Positions 1 through 11,479 of a stretch of 64,000 bases of DNA are shown in pieces. The translations under genes and the position numbers were made by a program. Every line of letters starts with the position of its first letter. The first letter of the stretch is position 1. The notes beneath the pieces were generated by a model. That model did no database searches, was not told the origin of the DNA, and saw only the letters and a list, made by a program, of their open reading frames with translations. Origin of the DNA: Campanula takesimana (Eukaryota; Streptophyta; Magnoliopsida; Asterales; Campanulaceae); NCBI GenBank assembly GCA_026119855.1, contig JAOWBW010001045.1:434001-498000 (forward strand). Direction: 5' to 3'.

Positions 1-1522
1 GCTTACTCTTGAATATGCGGTCAAGTTAAAACCACACGGTCAAGGGGTAATATGCACAGCGGAAGTTTTCGTTAGAAATGGGAAAGGTTGGTTTTGACTA
101 AAATCTCTAAGTAGGAATACCAGCACTCACGGTCAACCAGGTAGCGGTCGAGTGAGTCCGGTCGAGGGTGAAGTGCGGTCAAGAGATTGCGGTCAAGAGG
201 TTGAGATTTGAAAGTTGTTGTCTTAGAAGTTTTTGGCAAAAGATAAGTTAGTCAGATTTTAACTTAGGCAAGTGGAGAACAAACAAACACAATTCACAGC
301 AAGTTATTAAATCTGAAAGATCAAAACACTAAACGACAAACAAAGTTAATATGAACAATGAAGAACAATATGAACAATACTTGAAAGTAAATTTGCAGAA
401 AGTAAAATGACACAAGTATTTGGAAAGGTTCGATCTGTTGAAAAGATCTACGTCCTTTACCAAGATGGTCAGTCTTGGATTTTGAATGGAGGTATATATT
501 GATTCTTGAGTGTACAGATTACAGAGATGAAGTATTGAATCAACACCTACTTTCTATGAAGAACAAATCCTAGACTTAGACCAGTGTATCCCTTTTGATT
601 CAATCTAAGTGATTGATCAATTGGGGTGAGTGTGTGTAAGAATCTGAAGCTCTTTGAAATCTATATGATTTAGAGCCTAAAGAATCTTATGTGTTAAAAG
701 GCTTGAGATGACTTGAATGTTGCTGGAGATCTTTGAAGGTTTGAAGGTGAGTTCTTTGAAGATTCAAAGGATTCTGGAAATTTTGAGTATGATCTTCAAT
801 CACCAAGTATTTTAACAGCAATTTCTCTATTGGAATCTCAGCTCAGCTCAATGAAGAACTTAAGGGCTATTTATAGCCTTGAATGAGAAAATAGCTGTTG
901 GATTTACTTGGGCTCCAAGTTGAAGGACAATGAGCTGTTGAATTCTGATTGGAGCTCAATCTGAGTTTGTCCTTTTTGCAGATAAGAGGTGGTCCCACTT
1001 AGATGAATTTCAAATTTGAATTACTTGGGATCCAAGTTCTGCAACGTTCTAAACTAACCATAGTTTGATACAAGTGACCATGGTTAAGTTTGAACATACT
1101 TGGGTTCTTGAACTTCTGCTCATCTGCGGTCAAGACTTGCGGTCGAATCTCTTGCGGTCAATAAGCCTAAGGGCATCTGCGGTCGAGGGGTCAAATGTGA
1201 CCTGTCAAGATATGCCACAAAGCTTCACGGTCACTGACTTCCGGTCAAGTGATTCACGGTCCAGTGGTCTTCCACGGTCAGGTGGTCTACCACGGTCAAG
1301 TGAATTCACGGTCGAGGTCTTGACCACTAAAATTCCAGACTTAGAAAATTTTCAGCCTATCATTCTAAAGCCTATACTATCAAAGTGGACTATTCTAAAA
1401 ATGAAGTTTAACACTTCTTACAATATATCCTAAACTCCACAAAAGATAAAATTAGGTTATGGGATCAATCAAATCTAGGTAATAGGAGTGGTTTATAATA
1501 AGCATACCCAACAGATATACAT
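1..1522 (-). repeat. Probable LTR relic with CGGTC-rich clusters
   Basis: No coding capacity is visible. The stretch has two clusters of CGGTC-containing motifs (about 17-205 and 1124-1320), AT-rich sequence between them, and on the minus strand a TATA-like palindrome near 870. Such a layout fits the U3/R part of an LTR read on the minus strand, but I see neither TG...CA ends nor a primer site, so the family is unassigned. The sequence stops at the TGTAT target site of the copia element that follows. Confidence 0.4.
865..878 (-). promoter_or_regulatory. Candidate TATA box inside a palindrome
   Basis: GGCTATTTATAGCC reads as GGCTATAAATAGCC on the minus strand, a perfect TATA consensus inside a 14-bp palindrome. 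It supports reading the surrounding sequence as a minus-strand LTR promoter. No transcript evidence is available. Confidence 0.4.
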
Positions 1523-1527
1523 TGTAT

Positions 1528-2896
1528 TGTTGGTGTTATGCCCTAGGCATATTGTTTGTAAAATTAATGTTATTATTTATAAAGATATTGAATGTTTGAT
1601 TATTATGTCTTTTGCATGTTTATTATAATAATCCCCGTCCCTGATAATTATGATTAATTATTAGTATAAGTTTAATAGATAATCATGTGATGATTATGGT
1701 GTATGGGATACAATTAGACTTATGGGTATTTGTTGGAGAACAAATACTGGACTGACCCCTATGAGATTTATGTCATGGTCACAATGTCATAATTAAGTCT
1801 CATATAGTTATATCACTGGAATCTCTAGACCTGAGGTTATTACAGTCTTCCACATGATGAACATTACGTTTGACATATTCAAACGTTATCCCTAACCGGA
1901 TAGCTATAAAGAATATGATTGGCATAATCGGAATCATGTAGGGAAGAGTAATAATCCAAGATGGGATTTGTTCCTCGTCAAGAGAGATGTCAAGCTTTGG
2001 ACACTCGATGAATGGTATTGATGAAATGCATGGCCGTGCTCAAATAAGATTTGTATTATCAATACATTAGGGATCGAGAAAGCATTGAACAAATGTAAGT
2101 TGACCATTGACCATGGCTTACGTTCAATAGACATCGTGAAACAAAAAGATTGTGTTATTTTCTATTTTAGGAAACTTTGGAGTTCAAAGTTATACTAATT
2201 GGGTAGTCATAATGGATAGCTAGAGTCCGCTTATGACTTACGAGGTTTGACTTGTTCGGACTCGTTGCCAACTTAGTATAATCCTATTGGGTCACACACG
2301 CAGAACAGATAATTAAAAGGAGCGAAAAACGAAGTAAAACTGGATCCTGCTGAAAGGATCCGTACGGATTAATCTGGATGCTTCCAGAAACATCCGTACG
2401 GATGGTTTTTCCCGGCAGAATCAGTTTTAGGAAAACTCTTGTTGAACAAGAAAACCTAAGTCCTAAAGGGTTTTTGAAACCCTTGAATATAAATACAGAC
2501 TGACAGGAATTGTTCCCTAGTTATTGATTTGATCAATTCCAAAGTCTTTCTTAGAGAGAGAAATCACACATTATATTCTTGTGTTATTGTGATTGATTAA
2601 TCTCAATTATCAAGTCAAAATAATAATTAGGAGCTTTGAAGAATTGTTCTTCAACATCGTTGATCAATCCGAAGACCTAGCAGTCAAGTTCAAGAAGGCG
2701 TTCTTGAAATTTGTTCGTTGTGTGGATCACCTGTAGAGGATGTTCATCTTAACGCTTAATCCAAGTTTTACATAACGATCTACAAGGGTTAGTTTCTTTC
2801 ATCTTGTTATTATGAATTATTATTCATAGCGTATCTAGGCTATTAGGTTCTATTCATGTCTATCTTCCGCTGCGCATGATGGCACGAAACCCAACA
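1528..2896 (+). repeat. Copia-1 5' LTR
   Basis: 1369 bp, beginning TGTTGGTG and ending ACCCAACA. It matches the 3' LTR (8513-10640 minus the hAT insertion) with scattered substitutions that I judge by eye as a few percent. Two copies of the palindrome ATCCGTACGGAT lie at 2358-2369 and 2392-2403. Confidence 0.95.
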
Positions 2897-2897
2897 G

Positions 2898-2909
2898 TGG
2901 TATCAGAGA
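2898..2909 (+). other. Copia-1 primer-binding site (tRNA-iMet)
   Basis: TGGTATCAGAG directly after the 5' LTR is the usual initiator-Met tRNA 3'-end complement. A second, mutated LTR-end plus primer site (TGGTATCAAAGC) follows 88 bp downstream near 2986-2997 because the region 2864-2908 is repeated at 2952-2997. Confidence 0.85.
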
Positions 2910-4540
2910 CTAGTTTCGATCCAGGAACCTGTGGGTTATGGGCCCACTACGCTTCCGCTGCGCATGATGGTACGAAACCCAACAGTGGTATCAAAGCCCC
3001 GTTGATGTTCAATAATTCTAATATTATCATGATATAATTATTTAATGCGATTATTTAATTGGTATGATCATGAGATAGATGAATTTATGTGATAAATTTT
3101 ATATGAAATATAAAATATGCATGCTAGTTGATGTGGTTGTAATATTGATTTGATTAATATGTATGATTGCATGCATAGATTATCATGTTGTAATCGGATT
3201 ATTTTATTGATGATCTTGATCTAATTTGTATGTGGAATAAATTGGTTATTGAATATATGAATTAGATGGGTTAAAATTCGTAATCTGCAATTTCATGTTT
3301 CTGTAATCTGATTATGTATAAACACGATATTAAGATTGATCGAATTTCTGAAATCTGAAAATCTGGAAAAATTGGGATTCTACCTAAGAATCCGTACGGA
3401 TGGTTTGGGAGCCTCCAAACAAATCCGTACGGATGGTTTGGTTCACTCCCAGATTTCATTCTGACTTCTCATGTTCAGATTGTTCTGCAAATTGTTTGCA
3501 GAATTCGAACCTGGAAACAGAAACTGGTTTCAGACGGCTGGTTTTCGAAACCGTGTTTCCTGAAACAGTTTTCTGCGAAGAATTCAAAGTAACTGCAGAA
3601 ATCAGAGTTCTAAAGAGTTTAGAACTGCTGTAATCTATGAGATTAAGAGACAATGAAAGATCTTGAGACAAATGGCTAATCTATACGGGAATGTGGATGC
3701 CTTTTGGCTTAGTTTCGACCGTATAGAGATGTTGCTTGCTTTCTTGATCCTAGTACGGGAATGTGGATGCCTTTTGTCTTAGTTTCGACTGTACGGTTTG
3801 TGCTCTCAATTTTAAGATGCTCTGCGGAAGGTTTGGACTATACTGATTTGATTCATTTCAGATGGCTGGTCTTTGAAACCGTGTTTCCTGAAATAGATAT
3901 AAGTTCAAAAGTCTAGACATAGAGATTAGAATCTTAAAGGAGTTTAAGATTAGAGTAATCTCAAAGGTTTCAGACTTTAATCCCTAACTAGCGCAACTAA
4001 TGTCACATAAAATTAATTCGGTTATTTGATTAACTTTATGTGTGTGAACCTTCTTAAAATTTAAGTTATGTGCCAATCCATGATTAAAACACTTGTGAGT
4101 ACATGGGTAGTTTTATGTGGGTTATGCCCTAGCGTAGGCACATTAATTCTATTCATCTATAAGCAAGATGAGGAAACAATGATTCCTATACGTTTAAAAT
4201 GGTTTAACTTAATTAGGCTATCAAAACAGTTTTGGGCCTAAAGCACAGATGAGATTAAAAGATGTTTAGACATATGATGTCTGAAATCTCATAAAAGATC
4301 TAAGAGTCATATATGATATGATTGACAAGGAGTTGTCTACCTAAATAACTTATTTTGAGCAGTCGTGCCCTAGCCGACTCAAAATTAAGTGAAATATGGA
4401 TCTTAGCCCATTTTAATTATATGATACATTAGATGTATTTGAAGGTTATATAATTTAGTAGGAGTATTTATGAAATACTTATAATATCTTTAATTAAGTT
4501 GGTACTTATATTTAATTATATGTTTGCATAATTGTAGATA
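2910..4540 (+). other. Copia-1 untranslated leader
   Basis: About 1.6 kb of AT-rich, non-coding sequence between primer site and gag. It contains the duplicated LTR-end/primer site (2952-2997), a second pair of ATCCGTACGGAT palindromes (3390-3401, 3423-3434), and a repeated roughly 45-bp segment containing ACGGGAATGTGGATGCC near 3687 and 3753. Short open frames at 3271-3671 are not conserved retroelement proteins. Confidence 0.7.
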
Positions 4541-5983
4541 ATGGCTCAAAGTACTGGTTCTTTATCATTGCGATCTATCCTTGAGAAGGAAAAACTTCAA
4601 GAAAATGGAGCTAACTACACGGATTGGATCCGTAGCCTTAGTATTGTTCTAAAGCATGAGGACAAGCTCTATATTCTTGATGAGCCCGTTCCTGAAGAGG
4701 AACATGCTTCTAATGCACCCAAGGATGAGAGAAACACCTACAAGAAACACAAAAGTGATTCTCGTGAGGTGGGTTGTCTTATGCTTGCGGCCATGTGTCC
4801 AGAGCTTCAGAAGACTCTTGAACACTTGGAGGCATTTGACCTTGCTATTTCGTTGAAAGATATGTTTCAAGAACAAGAAAGGCAAGAAAGGTTCGACACC
4901 ATAGCTGCCTTGGTCTCATGCAAGATGAGCGAAGGGCAGGCTGTGGGTCCTCATGTTCTTAAAATGAAGGCTCATTTTGAGCATCTAGAGAGGCTTGGCC
5001 ATCCGATTGATGTTGAGTTGGCCACTGATTTTATTCTTAATGCATTACCCAAAAGCTATAATCAGTTCGTCATGAACTTTAATATGCATGGGATGGATAA
5101 GTCCATGTCTGAGTTGCATGGGATGCTTAAGATAGCGGAAAAGAAAATTGGTAAAGAGGCCGCTCCTGTGCTCATAGTGTCTAAGGAAGGAAAGGGCCAG
5201 AAAGGCAAAAGAAATGGTAAGGCAAAGGTTGTCAAACCCAAGATTGACAAGGCAATTGTTGCCAATGCTACTGTGACTAAACCTACTTCCCAAAAGGATG
5301 CAATCTATTTCCACTGTAATGAGATTGGTCATTGGAAAAGAAATTGCAAGGTTTACAAGGAAGAGTTAAAGAAGAAGAAGAGCAGTGGGACTGCGTTTAC
5401 TTCAGGTATCTATGTTATAGATATTCTACTTTCTACTTCTAGTTCCTGGGTATTAGATACCAGATGTGGATCTCACATTTGCTTGAATGTGCAAGCACTA
5501 AGGAATAGGAGGCTACTCAAAGATGGCGAAGTGGACCTACGCGTGGGGAATGGAGCAAGAGTTGCTGCATTAGCCGTAGGAACATATGATGTCATTTTAC
5601 CTAGCGGATTAATTCTTGTTTTGAACAATTGTTACTACGTTCCGGATTCGAGTAGAAATATTATTTCAGTTTCTTGTTTGGATAATGAAGGTTATAGTTT
5701 TTTTATTAAAAATAAGAAGTTTTCTATTTATTTAAATGATATGCTTTATTATACTGCATGTTCATTTAATGGCCTTTATGTTCTTGATGTTGAGAATGGA
5801 AATAATGAGAATATTTATAATGTAAATAAGAAATCCAAACCTAATGATGTAAATCATATTTATTTGTGGTATTGCCGTCTTGGTCATATTAATGAGAAGC
5901 GTATCTCAAAACTCCACGGGGATGGACTTTTAGATTCACATGATTTTGAATCATATGAAACTTGTGAGTCTTGTTTACTTTGA
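4541..5983 (+). pseudogene. Copia-1 gag, protease and pre-integrase segment
   Basis: 480 codons. The N-terminal two thirds is a UBN2-type copia gag that packages element RNA. A zinc knuckle near residues 256-272 has lost its first cysteine: Tyr256 stands where the Cys of C-x2-C-x4-H-x4-C should be. The aspartic protease active site reads WVLDTR (Asp306-Thr307-Arg308) instead of DTG, so the glycine needed for the flap geometry is gone. The C-terminus holds the GAG-pre-integrase HHCC region (YCRLGH...CESC). The frame ends at TGA 5981-5983 inside the conserved pre-integrase motif, and homologous sequence resumes immediately at 5984, so this is an in-frame nonsense mutation, not a natural end. 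The start Met follows the leader and matches typical copia gag starts. Confidence 0.9.
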
Positions 5984-5986
5984 AAA

Positions 5987-7135
5987 ATGACTAAGGCACC
6001 TTTTACTAAGAGTAGTGAAAGGGCTAGTGACTTATTGAGACTCATACATACTGATGTGTGTGGACCAATGAGCAGCAGTGCTAGGGGAGGATATCAATAC
6101 TTCATAACTTTTACTGATGATTTTAGTAGATATGGCTATGTCTACTTAATGAAACATAAAAGTGAATCTTTTGAGATATTTAGAATATTTCAAAATGAAG
6201 TACAAAATCAACTTGGTAAAACTATTAAGGCACTTCGATCTGATCGAGGTGGAGAATATTTAAGCCAAGAATTTGGCAATTATCTTAAAGATTGTGGAAT
6301 TGTTTCACAATTAACTCCACCTGGAACACCACAATGGAATGGTGTGGCTGAGCGGAGAAATAGGACTTTATTAGATATGGTTCACTCCATGATGAGTCAA
6401 GTTTATCTTCCTTTAACCTTTTGGGGACATACACTAGAAACTGCTGCTCTTACACTAAATAATGTTCCAACTAAATCTGTTCCAAAGACTCCATATGAGA
6501 TGTGGACTGGAAGAAAACCTAGTTTGTCTTTCATAAAGATTTGGGGTTGTGAGGCTTGTGTTAAGAGATTAATCTCTGACAAACTTGCACCAAGATCTGA
6601 TAAATGTATTTTCGTTGGTTACCCTAAGGAAACTAAGGGCTATTACTTTTACAACCGCACGGAAAACAAAGTGTTTGTTGCCCGTCATGGTACCTTTCTA
6701 GAGAAAGAGTTTCTCTCCAAAGGAATTAGTAGGAGTAAAATCAATCTCGAAGAGGTTCGAGAACCCGAAAATAACATAGAACAAAATGTTGGATCTGAAC
6801 AAGCTTCACAAGGAGTTGTGGAACCTATTCAGAATACTCAAGTTCCTCGCAGAACTGGTAGGGTGCGATCCGAACCTGAGAGATATGGATTTCTCAAGAC
6901 GGATAGCAATGAAGTGGAAGTCATAGTTGATGACGAACCTACTTCCTACCAAGAAGCGATGTCCGCTCCTGATTCAGATAAATGGTTTGGAGCCATGGAA
7001 TCTGAAATTAAGTCCATGTATGACAATCAAGTTTGGAACTTGATTGATGTGCCCGAAGGTGTAAAAACCATAGGATGCAAGTGGGTTTTCAAAAGGAAAA
7101 CTGACATGGATGGTAAGGTGCATACTTACTTATAA
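5987..7135 (+). pseudogene. Copia-1 integrase and start of RT
   Basis: Continues the polyprotein in the same frame after the TGA at 5981. The integrase core has its three acidic residues in place: Asp23 of LIHTD, the Asp of LRSDRGGEY and the Glu of NGVAERRNR, so the DDE site itself is intact. A linker rich in Glu, Asn and Gln follows, then the start of RT (WKWVFKRKTDMDG region). The frame is lost at a 4-bp tandem duplication ACTT-ACTT (7124-7131), a +1 shift relative to the downstream RT frame. The Met at 5987 is an internal residue, not a genuine start. Confidence 0.9.
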
Positions 7136-8093
7136 ATCTAGACTTGTAGCGAAAGGCTATAGGCAGATTCATGGAATCGACTATGATGAAACCTTTTCGC
7201 CCGTAGCAATGATCAAGTCTATAAGAATTTTACTTGCCATAGCCGCATATTTTGACTATGAGATATGGAAAATGGATGTCAAAACAGCGTTCCTTAATGG
7301 GAACTTACTTGAGGATGTTTATATGACACAACCTGAAGGTTTTATAATTCCAGAAAATTCTAACAAAGTATGCAAATTGCAAAGATCCATTTATGGATTG
7401 AAGCAAGCCTATAGGAGTTGGAATCTTCGATTTGATGAATCGGTCAAAGAGTTTGGCTTCATCAAGAACGAAGATGAACCTTGTGTATACAAGAAGATTA
7501 GTGGGAGCGTAGTACTATTTCTTGTGTTATATGTTGATGACATATTACTCATTTCAAACGAAATTCCTGCACTGCAGTCTGTAAAGACATGGTTAGGAAA
7601 GTCTTTCTCAATGAAAGATATGGGAAAAGCCGCCTACATCCTTGTCATAAGGATCTATCGTGATAGATCCAAGAAATTGATTGGTTTAAGTCAAGATACA
7701 TATATTGACAAATTTCTTAAGAGATTCCGCATGGAAAACTCTAAGAGAGGAAATTTGCCAGTAGGTCATGGTATATCTCTAAGCAAGAATCAGTGTCCTA
7801 AGACAACTGATGAGCGTGAGAGAATGATTGGGATTCCATACGCTTTTGCTATTGGATCCATCATGTATGCCATGATATGTACTAGACCCGATGTCTCGTA
7901 TGCGTTGAGCATGACGAGCAGATACCAATTAGATCCTGGTGAGAGTCACTGGATTGCAGTTAAGACGATTCTTAAGTACTTGCGAAGGACTAAAGATTCG
8001 TTCTTGGTGTATGGAGGAATGGAAAATGATCTTGTTGTAAGTGGTTACACAGATGCAAGTTTCCAAACCGACAAGGATGATTCTAGATCGTAA
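7110..8093 (+). pseudogene. Copia-1 reverse transcriptase
   Basis: RVT_2-type reverse transcriptase, in the +1 frame after the ACTT duplication. Family landmarks are RLVAKGY, the Asp of WKMDVKTAFLNG and the catalytic YVDDILL, all present, followed by the CTRPDVSYA connection to RNase H and the TDASFQTD segment that carries an RNase H aspartate. The frame stops at TAA 8091-8093, where homologues read straight through into GFVF; this looks like a CAA-to-TAA change. Otherwise well preserved. Confidence 0.9.
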
Positions 8094-8492
8094 CCTGGAT
8101 TTGTATTTGTGCTCAATGGAGGTGCTGTTAGCTGGAAGAGTTCTAAGCAAAGTACCGTAGCAGATTCTACAACTGAAGCTGAGTATATTGCTGCATCCGA
8201 TGCTGCTAAAGAGGCTGTTTGGATTAAAAAGGTCATTGGAGAACTAGAGGTGGTTCCTAGCATTGCTAATCCAATAGACCTTTATTGTGATAATAATGGT
8301 GCTAGATCGCATCAGAAATCCAAACACATACTTAGGCGTTTTCATATCATTCGAGAGATCGTTGATAGAGGAGACGTAAATATATGCAGAGTACCAACTG
8401 ATGATAATATTGCAGACCCATTGACAAAGGGTCTTCCGCAAGCAAATCATGATGGTCATGTTAGGTCTATGGGTATTCGATACATTAATTAG
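8094..8492 (+). pseudogene. Copia-1 RNase H, C-terminal part
   Basis: Same frame as the RT, resuming after the stop at 8091-8093. GGAVSWKSSKQ, the Glu of STTEAEYIA and the Asp of LYCDNNGA are RNase H landmarks. Between NNGA and RSHQKSKH the usual short Ala/Lys-rich stretch is absent, an in-frame deletion of about seven residues near 8303. The protein ends at TAG after MGIRYIN, the usual end position for this lineage, about 20 bp before the 3' LTR. Confidence 0.85.
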
Positions 8493-8497
8493 GCCTA

Positions 8498-8512
8498 GTG
8501 CAAGTGGGAGAT
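8498..8512 (+). other. Copia-1 polypurine tract
   Basis: GTGCAAGTGGGAGAT abuts the TG of the 3' LTR at 8513. AAGTGGGAGAT is the common polypurine primer for plus-strand DNA in plant copia elements. Confidence 0.85.
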
Positions 8513-9562
8513 TGTTGGTGTTATGCCCTAGGCATATTGTTTGTAAAATTAATGTTATTATTTATAAAGATATTGAATGTTTGATTATTATGTCTTTTGC
8601 ATGTTTATTATAATAATCCCTATCCCTGATAATTATGATTAATTATTAGTATAAGTTTAATAGATAATCATGTGATGATTATGGTGTATGGGATACAATT
8701 AGACTTATGGGTATTTGTTGGAGAATAAATACTGGACTGACCCCTATGAGATTTATGTCATGGTCACAATATCATAATTAAGTCTCATATAGTTATATCA
8801 CTGGAATCTCTAGACCTGAGTTTATTACAGTCTTCTACATGATGAATATTACGTTTGACATATTCAAACGTTATCCCTAACCGGATAGCTATAAAGAATA
8901 TGATTGGCATAATCGGAATTATGTAGGGAAGAGTAATAAGCCAAGATGGGATTTGTTCCTCGTCAAGAGAGATGTCAAGCTTTGGCCACTCGATGAATGG
9001 TATTGATGAAATGCATGGCCGTGCTCAAATAAGATTTGTATTATCAATACATTCGGGATCGAGAAAGCATTGAACAAATGTAAGTTGACCATTGACCATG
9101 GCTTACGTTCAATAGACATCGTGAAACAAAGAGATTGTGTTATGTTCTATTTTAGGAAACTTTGGAGTTCAAAGTTATACTAATTGGGTAGTCATAATGG
9201 CTTGCTAGAGTCCGCTTATGACTTACGAGGGTTGACTGGTTTGGACTCGTTGCCAACTTAGTATAATCTTATTGGGTCACACACGCAGAACAGATAATTA
9301 AAAGGAGCGAAAAACGAAGTAAAACTGGATCCTGCTGAAAGGATCCGTACGTATTAATCTGGATGCTTCCAGAAACATCCGTACGGATGGTATTTCCCGG
9401 CAGAATCAGTTTTAGGAAAACTCTTGTTGAACAAGAAAACCTAAATCCTAAAGGGTTTTTAAAACCCCTTGAATATAAATACAGACTGACGGGAATTGCT
9501 CCCTAGTTGTTGATTTGATCAATTCCAAAGTCTTTCTTTGAGAGAGAAATCACACATTATAT

Positions 9563-10313
9563 TAGAGGTGGCATGGTAGGTATACCAACATTTTATACCT
9601 TGTACCAGTACCAACCAATTTGAAGTTGGTACATGAAAATGAGTACCAGTACCGTACCAACAAACTCGGTATACCAACTTCTTGGTACGGTTGGTACTTG
9701 GTTGGTACGGTTGGTACTACACCTCTACCAAAGAAGGAAAAGTGGAAGACAAATTAACTGAAACTGTCAAAAATTAACTGAAACAGTAAAAAAAAACTGT
9801 CAAAAACTAACTGAAACAGTCAAAAAACTAACTGAAAATGTCAAAAACTAACTGAAACTGTCAAAAAACTAACTGAAACTGTCAAAAACTAACTAAAACT
9901 GTCAAAAACTAACTGAAACTGTCAAAACTAACTGAAATTGTCAAACAACTAACTGAAACTGTTAAAAACTTACTGAGAAACTGTCTAAAAACTAACTGAA
10001 ACTGTCAAAAACTAACTGAAACAATAAAAAAACTGTCTCGAATTTTGAATAACACATTTTTTTAGTTTTTTTATATACTTACTTTTCTATTAAATTATTA
10101 AATATATAATAAACATTATTTTTATAAAAATAAACTCGGTACACGGTATACCAACCGAACTCACTTTTGTGTACCGTGTACCAACCAATACTGCAAACTC
10201 GGTTCGGTACTACCGTACCGAACTTTCGGTATACCGACTGTCGGTATACCAAAGCTCTCGGTTCGGCTGGTACTCGGTTGGTAGGTTTTGTTTGGTACGA
10301 TTGGCCACCCCTA
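9563..10313. mobile_element. Non-autonomous hAT element
   Basis: 751 bp with terminal inverted repeats TAGAGGTGGC / GCCACCCCTA and an exact 8-bp target duplication CATTATAT (9555-9562 and 10314-10321), diagnostic of hAT. Both subterminal regions are packed with GGTAC / GGTATACC motifs in both orientations, as expected for transposase-binding sites. The middle is a tandem array of a roughly 20-bp unit. There is no transposase frame, so it must have been mobilised in trans. Confidence 0.93.
9739..10034 (+). repeat. Tandem array inside the small hAT
   Basis: About fourteen imperfect copies of a roughly 20-bp unit close to AACTAACTGAAACTGTCAAA. A related array is present in the large hAT element at 28428-28710. 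Confidence 0.9.
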
Positions 10314-10659
10314 CATTATATTCTTGGGTTATTGTGATTGATTAATCTCAATTATCAAGTCACAATAATAATTAGGGCTTTGAAGAATCGTTCTTCAACA
10401 TCGTTGATCAATCCGAAGACCTAGCAGTCAAGTTCAAGAAGGCGTTCTTGAAATCTGTTCGTTGTGTGGATCACCAGTAGAGGGCGTTCATTTTAACGCT
10501 TAATCCAAGTTTTACATAACGATCTACAAGGGTTAGTTTCTTTCATCTTTTTATTATGAATTATTGTTCATAGCGGATCTAGGCTATTGGGTTTTATTCA
10601 TGTCAATCTTCCGCTGTGCATGATGGCACGAAACCCAACATGTATGTGCCCTCTCTAAC

Positions 10660-11125
10660 TGTTGGAACAATTTATGATCCCCGAATGCCATAATCATATT
10701 CAGAATAAGATTGAGTAAAGAGATGAAGGCGAAAGCGATGTATTACCTGTTGAATCCATAGTTAAAGATGAAGGGAAGAATGAAGAACACGAAGATGTAG
10801 GGAAATGGATCTTCTAAATGATGAATGTCTTCTTTAATCTCTCAAGTACTTCCAATGAAGAGAATTTAAGAGAGAATATAAGAAAATGTAGTAGTCTTAA
10901 GGGTTGATGGAAGACCCTTTATATAATAGACTTGGTGATATTTCATTTAGGGACCACACATATTCATTTCTTAAGCAATGTTAATTTACCATTTTACCCA
11001 TCATAAATAGATAAATTACATTTCAGGGATTCTACACATTGACTATTGTTGACTATACTTTATATTAATATCATAGACATGATTTTATTTAAATAACTTG
11101 TGTTGCAAGCCATAATGATCTTACA
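10660..11125 (-). repeat. Copia-2 3' LTR
   Basis: 466 bp, near-identical to 24012-24475. In the plus-strand view it runs TGTTGGAACAATT... to ...CTTACA. It is the 3' LTR because the element is on the minus strand. Confidence 0.93.
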
Positions 11126-11140
11126 ATCTCCCACTTGAGT
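11126..11140 (-). other. Copia-2 polypurine tract
   Basis: On the minus strand ACTCAAGTGGGAGAT lies immediately before the 3' LTR. It is the same AAGTGGGAGAT primer as in Copia-1. Confidence 0.85.
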
Positions 11141-11479
11141 TGCAAAACAAATTTCTTCCTTTTAAATCGTGAATATAACATAAATGACAACCTTTATGTG
11201 CACTTTGTTGTCATTTATAACAATCTCGTCTATTAGCCATATAAGTATAGGACTAAAGGGGCAGTCGTTGTAATTGATTCGCAACTAAACCCACTATAAT
11301 CACATATACCAATCCAACTAAATGACATAGATCAAAAGTATAGATGTGTAGCATGGAACTTAATGAATATATACATATTCTTCCAACTAGTCCAACTTTA
11401 ACCAAATGAGATCAAACTTTAATAATAATAGAACAATAAATGAAGAAACAACACAAAATCCCACTATATTAAATGTTAT

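Larger units (their letters stand above)
1528..10640 (+). mobile_element. Ty1/copia LTR retrotransposon, Angela-like (Copia-1)
   Basis: A complete element from TGTTGGTG at 1528 to CCCAACA at 10640, flanked by the 5-bp duplication TGTAT (1523-1527 and 10641-10645). Domain order gag, protease, integrase, RT, RNase H is Ty1/copia. The LTR start (TGTTGG...ATGCCCTAG) and the integrase and RT sequences resemble the Angela/BARE lineage; that assignment is from memory of the family, not a search. Coding is broken by two stop codons, one 4-bp duplication, an in-frame deletion in RNase H and a mutated protease active site, so the copy cannot be autonomous. The 3' LTR holds a later hAT insertion. Confidence 0.95.
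8513..10640 (+). repeat. Copia-1 3' LTR, interrupted by hAT
   Basis: TGTTGGTG to CCCAACA. It is 2128 bp long because of the 751-bp hAT insertion plus its 8-bp target duplication; without them it equals the 5' LTR in length. One ATCCGTACGGAT palindrome is mutated at 9342-9353 and the other is intact at 9376-9387. Confidence 0.95.

Noticed and set aside
1934..2134. 66-codon minus-strand frame in the Copia-1 5' LTR, repeated at 8919-9119 in the 3' LTR
   Set aside because: Conservation is explained by LTR identity; no known domain and no promoter seen.
9739..10034. CRISPR-like array
   Set aside because: Units are contiguous and diverged with no unique spacers, in a plant hAT element.
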